From contig NZ_NCKN01000003.1 of NCBI RefSeq assembly GCF_002257455.1, forward strand, positions 1-47,904: a stretch of 47,904 nucleotides of DNA, in the 5' to 3' direction. Positions 41,554-47,904 of this stretch are shown here, piece by piece; the stretch's first letter is position 1, and each line of letters opens with the position of its first letter. Position numbers and translations under genes: made by a program. Source of the stretch: Microbacterium sp. 13-71-7. Lineage in GTDB: Bacteria; Actinomycetota; Actinomycetes; Actinomycetales; Microbacteriaceae. The notes below the pieces were generated by a model. The model worked only from the letters and a program-made list of their open reading frames with translations, was not told the DNA's origin and searched no databases.

Positions 41554-41690
41554 GCACGGAGGATGGCACTGCGGTGTTTCCCCCGCATTTCGGGCGCGAG
41601 TCCTCGCCGCTACGCAGCCCCGGGGAGAGAATCCCGTCACCGAAGGCCGCACTTCACAACTCACCCGCTCTGTGTGAATCCCCAGGCCCA

Positions 41691-41696
41691 TACTCT
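41691..41696 (+). promoter_or_regulatory. -10 element for leaderless LuxR-type gene
   Basis: TACTCT stands seven bases before ATG 41704, and no Shine-Dalgarno is present. Confidence 0.55.
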
Positions 41697-41703
41697 GCGT
41701 GTC

Positions 41704-42150
41704 ATGACGGGGGAGACGAACGCGCCGCGACCGGCGCCGCAGGCCCTCCTCCTCCACGTCCGCGACCGGATCCGCATCGTGCACGCGCGGATCGAACGAG
41801 GAGAGCTCGATGCGGCGCGCGCGCTGCTCGCGGAGATCGACGAGAGTCTCGGCCGAGGCGCGTCCGACGCGGAGGCACCGGACCCCGCCCGGCACGACGC
41901 CCAAGCGGAACCCGCCGGCGCCGCGAGCCACGTCCGCATGACGCCCGCGGAGCTGCGGCTGCTCCCCTTTCTGCGGACGCATCTCACCCTGGCCCAGATC
42001 GGCGAGCGCCTCTTCGTCTCCCGGAACACCGTGAGCTCGCAGGCGACCGCCGTCTACCGCAAGCTCAGCGTCGGTTCGCGTGCCGCGGCCGTCGACGAGG
42101 CGATCCGGCGCGGCCTGCTCGTCGACGACACGCAGGATCCGTTCGCGTGA
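41704..42150 (+). CDS. Small LuxR-type HTH regulator
   Basis: A 148-residue protein with a helical N-terminal part (DRIRIVHARIERGELDAARA) and a C-terminal LuxR/GerE helix-turn-helix (MTPAELRLLPFLRTHLTLAQ, IGERLFVSRNTVSSQATAVY, RKLSVGSRAAAVDEAI). It has no receiver or ligand domain, resembling the DNA-binding ends of longer activators. It lies upstream of the exported metallopeptidase cluster in the same direction and may control it. Confidence 0.85.
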   Translation: MTGETNAPRPAPQALLLHVRDRIRIVHARIERGELDAARALLAEIDESLGRGASDAEAPDPARHDAQAEPAGAASHVRMTPAELRLLPFLRTHLTLAQIGERLFVSRNTVSSQATAVYRKLSVGSRAAAVDEAIRRGLLVDDTQDPFA

Positions 42151-42359
42151 GCGCGCCGCCGCGGCCGCCCCGCGCCCCAGGTTCACCCGATCCGCGTGAT
42201 GTGCGCGATCTCGATCGGTTCGTAACCTGGGCACGGCTGTGCCGGCTGGGGGCACGGCCGCTCGTGCTGTCCGCTGATCGGAACCTGCAGAACGACCTCG
42301 ACGGCGTTCGCGCGTCTCTCCGCGCACGCACGGGCACACACGTCCGAGAAAGGAACCAG

Positions 42360-44672
42360 ATGTCGATTCGACGAGCTGCCTACAGGCTCGGCGTCGCGGT
42401 CACAGCGGCGAGCGTGCTTGCGACGGCCGCCGCACCGATGGCCTTCGCCGCGACCGGACCCGGTCCGTACGGGACGTACGGCCCGAAGTTCACCACCACT
42501 CAGGCCTCCGCCGAGGACGGGAACTTCGAGGCCCTCTCCAGCAAGCCGGGCGCGCCCAAGACGATCTGGCTCGTCTTCGACGGCGGCACGCTCACCGGCT
42601 CGCCGTGGAACAAGAACCGCGCGAACGCCGCGCGCAACGACACGCCCCTCGCGTTCGGCGCCGTCGACGGCGACTCGAAAGAGCTCCGCCGCGAGGTGTA
42701 CCTGCGCATGGCCGAGTACTACTCGCCGTTCGACGTGAACGTGACCACCGTCCGCCCGAGCGACGACCAGCTCGCGAAGACGAGCGCGACCGACACCGAA
42801 TACGGCGACGTCGCGGTCTTCACCGCGAACTCTCTCGGCGAGGACGGCGGCAACGGGCTCTCCATCGTCGAGGGCGCGCTCGGCGTCGCCCACTCCAAGA
42901 GCTTCGGCGACTTCAGCGACAACTTCGCCTGGACGACCTCCGTCGGACAGGAACCGCGCAACGCCCGGCAGCTCGCCGCGACCGCCGCACACGAGGTCGG
43001 TCACACCCTCAGCCTCGGCCACCAGGGCTGGAGCAGCGTGCAGCCCGCCCCGGAGGGCGGATACGTCGAGGGCCCGAACACGAACATCTACTACTCGCCG
43101 AACACCGGCTTCTGGGCCCCGATCATGGGCAACGCCGACAACATCGGCATGGACCGCTGGACGGACGGGCAGTACCCGAACGCGACCAACGGCGGGCAGA
43201 ACGACCTCGCGGCCATGACCGACCCCTCGTGGGCCAGGTCCCAGCGGTGGGCCGTCACCTCGACCGGCCAGGAGGCCAACGACGGCTGGTGCGGCGACAA
43301 CCCCGACGCCTACCTCCCGAACGCCGCCGGCGACTGCGATGGCACCGGGGCGCACGTCGACGTCTACACCTACTACTCCGGGGCGATCGATTTCCGGCAG
43401 GACGACCACGGGAACGCTCTGGACGGCACGGCCACCGCGCTCCCGCTCGGATCCAAGGTCCCGGGCGTGATCGAGCGCAACTTCGGCCCGAACGGGGCGA
43501 AAGACAGGGACGTCTTCCGGGTCGACGTGCCGACGTCCGGCAAGCTCGACGTGAGCGCCGCCGTCGCGGAGTACGGCCCGATGCTCGACGTGAAGCTCAG
43601 CGTCTACGACGCTGCGGGCGCCCCGGTCGGGCAGCCCTTCGACCCGGCCCCCGTGGTCAACGACGGCAACCGTCGGTCGTACGTCAGCGGCATGAGCGCG
43701 TCCGGTCGGGTCGATGTCAGCCCCGGCACGTACTACCTGACGGTCGAGGGCGTCGGCTACGGCACCACCGCCGGCTACACGCAGACCGATACCAGCTCCG
43801 GCATGCCCGAGTACGGCTCGATCGGCCAGTACACGATCTCGGCCTCCATGGTCACCCCGCTGCTCAGCGCGACGGCCACCGGGCGGGTGGTGACGCTCAC
43901 CGCGACCACGGAGGGCGCCCCCTCGACCCCGGCCATGGAGTACCGCCTCGGCGGCGGGACGTGGCAGCCCTACACCGGCCCCGTCACGGTGCCCGGTTCG
44001 GATGCCCGCGCGCTCGAATACCGCTTGGCCGGAGCGAGCACGACCGCCGGCACGGTGACGGTCGCTGCGACGGGCCCCGCGGTCGCGACCGCGCAGGCTC
44101 TCGGGCAGGCGGTGACGCTCAACGTCGGCCAGACCGCGTCCGGATCCGGCGTGCGGCTCACCGATGCGAGCGGCGGACCGGTCGTCGGTCAGAGCGTCGT
44201 CTTCGCCTGGGACGGCTCGATCGCGACCGTCGCGGGCAGCGGAGCCGCGACGGCGACCGTCAAGACCAATGCGGACGGCATCGCCGTCGTCCCGCCGCTG
44301 ACGACGACGGCCGCCGGGCAGCTCGTCATCACGGCGAGTCACCCCGCCGGATCCACCCCGCTGCCGACCGTCTCCGTCGTCCAGGCGAGCGCGTCGATCG
44401 CGGGCTGGACGGATGCGACGCCCAAGACCGTGACCGGCAAGGTGGCGCTCGACGTGCGCGCGTACAACACGGGCGCCGATCCCGTCACGATCCAGCTGAA
44501 GACGAAGTACGGCCTGAAGACGTACGGCGGCATCACCACCGACAAGGGCGTCAGCGTGACGTTCAAGTCCTACACGACCAGCATCCCGACCGGCGCCGTC
44601 TCCGCGGTGTTCACGTCGGCGACCGGAACCAACACGTTTGGGTACACCTATGACGCTTACGCAGCCCAGTAA
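42360..44672 (+). CDS. Secreted zinc metallopeptidase with Ig-like repeats
   Basis: A 770-residue secreted protein with a signal peptide (cleavage near AFA-AT). The metzincin-like zinc motif HEVGHTLSLGH has His211, Glu212, His215 and His221. Cysteines near CGDN and DCDG lie further on. Residues 360-500 look like a pre-peptidase C-terminal-type beta domain (RDVFRVDVPTSGKLDVSAAV, VSPGTYYLTVEGVGYGTTAG), followed by Ig-like repeats and a C-terminal beta domain. It probably degrades external protein. AAAGGAA precedes ATG 42360. It heads three overlapping genes for exported proteins. Confidence 0.88.
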   Translation: MSIRRAAYRLGVAVTAASVLATAAAPMAFAATGPGPYGTYGPKFTTTQASAEDGNFEALSSKPGAPKTIWLVFDGGTLTGSPWNKNRANAARNDTPLAFGAVDGDSKELRREVYLRMAEYYSPFDVNVTTVRPSDDQLAKTSATDTEYGDVAVFTANSLGEDGGNGLSIVEGALGVAHSKSFGDFSDNFAWTTSVGQEPRNARQLAATAAHEVGHTLSLGHQGWSSVQPAPEGGYVEGPNTNIYYSPNTGFWAPIMGNADNIGMDRWTDGQYPNATNGGQNDLAAMTDPSWARSQRWAVTSTGQEANDGWCGDNPDAYLPNAAGDCDGTGAHVDVYTYYSGAIDFRQDDHGNALDGTATALPLGSKVPGVIERNFGPNGAKDRDVFRVDVPTSGKLDVSAAVAEYGPMLDVKLSVYDAAGAPVGQPFDPAPVVNDGNRRSYVSGMSASGRVDVSPGTYYLTVEGVGYGTTAGYTQTDTSSGMPEYGSIGQYTISASMVTPLLSATATGRVVTLTATTEGAPSTPAMEYRLGGGTWQPYTGPVTVPGSDARALEYRLAGASTTAGTVTVAATGPAVATAQALGQAVTLNVGQTASGSGVRLTDASGGPVVGQSVVFAWDGSIATVAGSGAATATVKTNADGIAVVPPLTTTAAGQLVITASHPAGSTPLPTVSVVQASASIAGWTDATPKTVTGKVALDVRAYNTGADPVTIQLKTKYGLKTYGGITTDKGVSVTFKSYTTSIPTGAVSAVFTSATGTNTFGYTYDAYAAQ

Positions 44673-45135
44673 CCCCGCCCGCACCGACCGGACGGGAGAG
44701 GGCTCCGCGCCGCTGTCCCGGCGCCGGCTTATCGCCGCCGCGGCGTGGTCCGTCCCCGTCGTCTCGCTCGCGGTGGCGGTGCCCGCCGCCACCGCGTCCG
44801 CGCAGGATGTCTACACGGCGACCGCCGCGAACGGCGACGTCAGCCAGGACGGTCACTCCGTGACGTTCGGCGTCGACGCGGGCGACCAGACGATCGCCCT
44901 CGCCCTCGCGCTCACGAAGAACGGCACCCCCTACACGGGGGACGTCACCGCCACGCTCAGCGGCGCCTCGGGGATCGCGGCCTGGAGCGGATCCGGCAGC
45001 GCCATCACCATCGCGAGCGCCGCGGGCGGATCCGCCGACCTCCCCCTGGACATCCTCGGGTACGGCACGTTCTCGGTGATCGTCAGCGTCGGGGGCACGA
45101 GCATCGTGCTCAACGTCACCTTCCAGGCGGCATGA
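44650..45135 (+). CDS. Tat-exported protein of unknown function
   Basis: A 161-residue protein with a twin-arginine signal (APLSRRRLIAAAAWSVPVVS, cleavage near ASA-QD). The mature part of about 105 residues is beta-rich (HSVTFGVDAGDQTIALALAL, then VTATLSGASGIAAWSGSGSA and ILGYGTFSVIVSVGGTSIVL) and resembles a single Ig-like domain. It starts inside the last 23 bases of the metallopeptidase gene, so expression is coupled. No family is recognised. Confidence 0.78.
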   Translation: MTLTQPSNPARTDRTGEGSAPLSRRRLIAAAAWSVPVVSLAVAVPAATASAQDVYTATAANGDVSQDGHSVTFGVDAGDQTIALALALTKNGTPYTGDVTATLSGASGIAAWSGSGSAITIASAAGGSADLPLDILGYGTFSVIVSVGGTSIVLNVTFQAA

Positions 45136-45602
45136 TCGCGCGGCGGGTGCTCGGCGCCGCGCTGGCGCTGCTCCTCCTGACGGGGACGACCGCGTGCGCG
45201 GCCTCCGCCTCGGGCGGGGGCGCGAGTGCGGCGCCGACCTCGACGCGCGCCGGTGCCGCGCCCTCCCCGGGTGCGGAGACGCCGGGGGCGGGCGCCGCGA
45301 CGGCGCCCGCCCCGACCGGGATCCGGCTGCTCGGCCCCGACGAACCGGTGCCGTTCGACGGCCAACCGGTGTCCGTCGTGGTCGAGCTCACCGGAGCCGA
45401 CGGGCCGATCGCCGGCGCCGACGTCACCTTCACGGTCGTCTCGGGTCCTGCCGCGTTCCCCGGGCGGTTCGAGGCCTCGACGACCGACGAGACCGGCGTG
45501 ACGGCCGCGCTCATGCTCACCCCGACCGGACCGGGCGACGTCGTGCTCCGCGTCGCCAGCGGAACCCTCGCCTCCACGGTGACGGTGACCGTTGCCCCCT
45601 GA
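45132..45602 (+). CDS. Lipoprotein with Ig-like domain
   Basis: A 156-residue predicted lipoprotein (lipobox TTAC, Cys22). A low-complexity Ala/Gly/Pro/Thr linker of about 35 residues leads to one bacterial Ig-like domain (PVSVVVELTGADGPIAGADV, FTVVSGPAAFPGRFEASTTD). The domain resembles the repeats of the metallopeptidase two genes upstream. The start overlaps the previous stop (ATGA). It may anchor or display partner proteins at the membrane. Confidence 0.8.
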   Translation: MIARRVLGAALALLLLTGTTACAASASGGGASAAPTSTRAGAAPSPGAETPGAGAATAPAPTGIRLLGPDEPVPFDGQPVSVVVELTGADGPIAGADVTFTVVSGPAAFPGRFEASTTDETGVTAALMLTPTGPGDVVLRVASGTLASTVTVTVAP

Positions 45603-45689
45603 GCGGCGACGCCGACGGGTTCCCGTCGTGCGGCTCCCGGTTCCGGCGCCCTGGCGAGAACTCCGACCGTGACCGAGGAGGTCTTCTGA

Positions 45690-46598
45690 GTGCGCCGGAT
45701 CCGGAAGAATCGTCGCATGCCAGGCCCCACCGACTCGAGCGCGTTCGCATCGACGCTGAGCGAAGCGATGCTGCGCTCAGGGATCACCCTCACCGCCCTC
45801 AGGGACGGATTGCTGTCCAGGGGCCACCCGATCTCGCTGACCGCCTTGTCGTACTGGCGCTCGGGGCTGCGACTCCCGGAACGCCGCGGATCCCTCGAGG
45901 CGCTCCCCGTCCTGGAGGCTCTGCTGCACCTCGAGCCGGGAGCACTCGCCAAGCTCGTCGCGGGACCCGCGGCGCGACGACTCGGTCCGGTCGAGCCCTT
46001 CGACGCCCTGATCGACTACCCGGTGCAGGATCCCGCCGACGGCGTGGAGCTCCGCGGAGAGAGCGACATCTCCCGCGTCTCGACGCAGTTGACGGTGCAC
46101 GTCGGCGCCGACCGTGAGATCGTCTCCACCCGGAACCGCCGGCTCGTCGTCGCCAACCGCGACGGAGTGGAGGGCATGACGGTCTTCATGGGCACAGATG
46201 GCGACCACGGAGCCCAGGCGTACCGGTTCCGCGCGATCAACGGCTGCTCCATCCACGAGGAGCACCAGCCGGCGCACAACGTGCGGCGCGTCCAGCTGCG
46301 CTTCCCCCGGCCGCTCATGCGGGGCGAGTCGGCGCTCACCGAGGTCGAGGTCACGCGCGCGGAGGACGCGCCGCAGGAGATCGTCGACGATTACGAGGTC
46401 TACGCCGAACAGCGGCTCGAGGAGATCCTCATCTGGGTGAACTTCGATCCCCGTGCGCTCCCGCGCCGCTGCTGGGTGTACTTCGCGGAGGGCGATCTGA
46501 AGCACGAGTGGCCCGTGGACATCGAGGGATCGCCATCCGTCCACTACCGGCAGCGCGACTTCGGGCCGGGCGGCCTCGGCGTCCGCTGGGAGTGGTAG
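45690..46598 (+). CDS. HTH-like N-terminus with conserved beta-rich domain, unknown function
   Basis: A 302-residue protein. The N-terminal 80 residues (FASTLSEAMLRSGITLTALR, SRGHPISLTALSYWRSGLRL) resemble a Cro/C1-type DNA-binding domain. The rest is beta-rich (TVHVGADREIVSTRNRRLVV, EGMTVFMGTDGDHGAQAYRF, SIHEEHQPAHNVRRVQLRF) and not recognised. GTG 45690 is chosen for the perfect AGGAGGT seven bases upstream; ATG 45717 is the alternative. It may be a regulator, and the genes on either side give no clue. Confidence 0.75.
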   Translation: MRRIRKNRRMPGPTDSSAFASTLSEAMLRSGITLTALRDGLLSRGHPISLTALSYWRSGLRLPERRGSLEALPVLEALLHLEPGALAKLVAGPAARRLGPVEPFDALIDYPVQDPADGVELRGESDISRVSTQLTVHVGADREIVSTRNRRLVVANRDGVEGMTVFMGTDGDHGAQAYRFRAINGCSIHEEHQPAHNVRRVQLRFPRPLMRGESALTEVEVTRAEDAPQEIVDDYEVYAEQRLEEILIWVNFDPRALPRRCWVYFAEGDLKHEWPVDIEGSPSVHYRQRDFGPGGLGVRWEW

Positions 46599-46620
46599 CC
46601 GGCAGGACGCGGCAAGAGCA

Positions 46621-47799
46621 TCACCGGAGGACCTCTTCACGTCGGCGCGCAGCGCTGCTCGACGGCAGTGCGGCGAGCGGGATGATCGCGAGCGCCGCGA
46701 TCGCGGCGGCGAGGAACGGCAAGGCCGTCGGTGACGCGCTCGCAGAGATGGCGCTGCCGAGCGCGGCGCCGGCGCCGATGCCGAGATTCAGGACCGTGAT
46801 GAGGATGCTGCCGGCGGTATCGCGGAACTGCTCCGGGGCCGCCCGCATGACGCGCGCTTGAAGCACGACGGGAAGCACTCCGATCACGCCGCCCAGGACC
46901 GCCACCAGGGCCACGTACGCGATCGGGCTGCGGGCGATGCCCATCCCGACGAGCGTCATCGCCAGCGCCAGCACGGTGATCGGCAGTGCCGCGGTAGGCC
47001 ACCGGTCGCTGATCCGGCCTGCCGCGAGGACTCCGACAAGGCCCCCGATCCCGCTCGCGAGCAGCACTCCCGGCATGGCGGCCGCATCGATTCCCGCGAT
47101 GGCGTCACTGACCGGGACGATGAACGTGAACACCGCGTAGAAGCCGATGAGCGCGAAGAAGCCGCCCGCGGCGACCAGAAGGATCGGCTTCGCCGATCGG
47201 TCCCACTTCTCGGCCCGGCCTCGCGGGGAACCGGCGCCGACCGCCGGCACCGCGACCGCGACGACGACGACGCAGACGAGCAACGCGATCGCCAACGCGA
47301 CGAAGGTCGCGCGCCACCCGAGGATCTGCGCAAGGGCGGAGCCGCCGGGCAGGCCGACGAGGCTCGCGAGCGTGGGGCCCGCCAGGACGATCGACAGGGC
47401 GCGCCCGACACGGTCCGGGCTCACCAGGGAGGCGGCGTAGGACACCACCACCGCCCAGAACAGACCGTGGGCCGCGGCCGCTGCGATCCGTGCCGCCAGC
47501 GCCGCTCCGTACCCGGGCGCCAGCACTGTCGCGACGTTCGCGGCGGCCATCAGTCCGAGCGTGGCGAGGATGACGGACTTCCGCCGCCACCGCAGGGTCG
47601 CCCGCACCAGCGGGATGCTGGTCAGGGCGACGGTTCCCGCCCAGGCCGTCACCAGCAGGCCGGCTGTCGCATCCGTGATCGAGAAGGCGGAGCTGAGCGA
47701 GTGCAGCACGCCCGACGGCATCATCTCCGCGCTCACCGTCGTGAACGTCGCAGCGCTCAACGCCAGCAGCGGAACGAGGGAGGACTTTGATCTCTTCAC
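46621..47799 (-). CDS. MFS transporter, DHA1-type
   Basis: A 392-residue protein with twelve predicted membrane segments. It has the family motif RIAAAAAHGLFWAVVVSYAA and motif A-like AAGRISDRWP. It is typical of drug or metabolite exporters of the YdhP/AraJ-like group. GTG 47799 is preferred: TAGAGT lies seven bases upstream (leaderless), and ATG 47823 would lie in the operator. It is divergent from a MerR-type regulator that probably controls it. Confidence 0.9.
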   Translation of the reverse strand: MKRSKSSLVPLLALSAATFTTVSAEMMPSGVLHSLSSAFSITDATAGLLVTAWAGTVALTSIPLVRATLRWRRKSVILATLGLMAAANVATVLAPGYGAALAARIAAAAAHGLFWAVVVSYAASLVSPDRVGRALSIVLAGPTLASLVGLPGGSALAQILGWRATFVALAIALLVCVVVVAVAVPAVGAGSPRGRAEKWDRSAKPILLVAAGGFFALIGFYAVFTFIVPVSDAIAGIDAAAMPGVLLASGIGGLVGVLAAGRISDRWPTAALPITVLALAMTLVGMGIARSPIAYVALVAVLGGVIGVLPVVLQARVMRAAPEQFRDTAGSILITVLNLGIGAGAALGSAISASASPTALPFLAAAIAALAIIPLAALPSSSAARRREEVLR

Positions 47800-47816
47800 C
47801 TCGGCGACTCTAAACT

Positions 47817-47832
47817 TTGACATAAGTGTCAA
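47817..47832. promoter_or_regulatory. MerR-type operator between divergent genes
   Basis: TTGACATAAGTGTCAA has perfect six-base arms around four bases. TTGACA also gives a -35 on each strand, so a MerR dimer bound here could control both promoters. Confidence 0.75.
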
Positions 47833-47853
47833 GGTCAAGCGGGGAGGTCGAGG

Positions 47854-47904
47854 ATGAAGATCGGCGAGCTGGCGCGGCGCGCGGGGACCTCGACGCGCAT
47901 GCTC
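47854..47904 (+). CDS. MerR-family regulator, N-terminal fragment
   Basis: Only the first 17 residues are present, MKIGELARRAGTSTRML, which is the first helix-turn-helix of a MerR-type protein. The gene continues past the right edge. GGGGAGG lies upstream of ATG 47854. It is divergent from the MFS gene and shares the operator with it. Confidence 0.85.
   Translation, partial: MKIGELARRAGTSTRML

Noticed and set aside
39928..42150. Plus-strand frame starting with poly-Leu or poly-Cys near 39928
   Set aside because: It is the antisense or shifted reading of the CAG/CAA repeat and the ATP-grasp gene. Only its last part, from 41704, is a real gene.
47800..47838. Longer MFS start at ATG 47823 or GTG 47838
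   Set aside because: These starts lie in or beyond the TTGACATAAGTGTCAA operator and promoter; TAGAGT seven bases before GTG 47799 supports the shorter form.
1..47904. CRISPR arrays, prophage or insertion sequences
   Set aside because: No regularly spaced 25-40 base repeats with variable spacers, transposase motifs, integrase or phage structural genes were seen. The repeat elements found have only 19-base pitch and four units.

Overview
The window is a GC-rich chromosomal segment with leaderless start signals (TANNNT 6-7 bases before a start codon), many GTG starts, ATGA/GTGA gene overlaps, and actinobacterial families: encapsulin with DyP peroxidase, ECF sigma with a YCII partner, circularly permuted ATP-grasp/alpha-E/transglutaminase, and MmyB-type regulators. 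It suggests an actinobacterium of the Microbacteriaceae, plausibly Microbacterium, but no rRNA or other definitive marker is present. No tRNA, rRNA, CRISPR array, transposase or phage gene was recognised.

Layout. 1-5440: a glycan-use locus. A leftward LacI regulator, FAD oxidoreductase and sugar-binding lipoprotein lie opposite a Tat-exported clan GH-A type glycosidase, with repeated operator-like sites between. 5593-9171: a D-lactate-dehydrogenase-type flavo/iron-sulfur enzyme divergent from a GntR/FCD regulator, sharing a site that fits the LldR consensus. 9194-11682: a ComB-family phosphatase, a frameshifted VOC-family gene and a J-domain protein. 11994-14395: a NarL-type two-component pair. 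14544-18634: three serine-hydrolase lipoproteins. 18842-20060: cupin, S4 RNA-binding protein and a MazEF-type toxin-antitoxin pair. 20331-22519: membrane protein, histidine kinase and response regulator.

22560-25490 is visibly less GC-rich and holds exported or membrane proteins of unknown function and an odd HTH protein with an N-terminal hydrophobic segment; it looks acquired. 25635-29047 holds an ECF sigma/YCII pair, a double-MerR regulator and a divergent DUF6194/immunity-like operon. 29060-31797 holds hemerythrin, a small acidic protein, encapsulin and a DyP peroxidase with a cargo-loading tail. 31984-38035 holds regulators with their likely targets (MmyB-type/alpha-beta hydrolase; TetR/DUF1304-oxidoreductase) and small metabolic genes.

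38139-41553 is the ATP-grasp, alpha-E and transglutaminase operon, with a 14-residue polyglutamine tail on the ATP-grasp protein. 41704-45602 is an overlapping rightward cluster of exported proteins headed by a secreted zinc metallopeptidase, behind a small LuxR-type regulator. The window ends with an HTH-like protein, an MFS transporter and a divergent MerR regulator cut by the window edge.

The most unusual structures are three roughly 80-bp intergenic elements (5471-5550, 11771-11850, 18734-18814). Each has two direct 19-bp-pitch units facing two inverted ones, with centre spacings 19-27-19, 19-25-19 and 19-25-19. No feature type I know explains them well.
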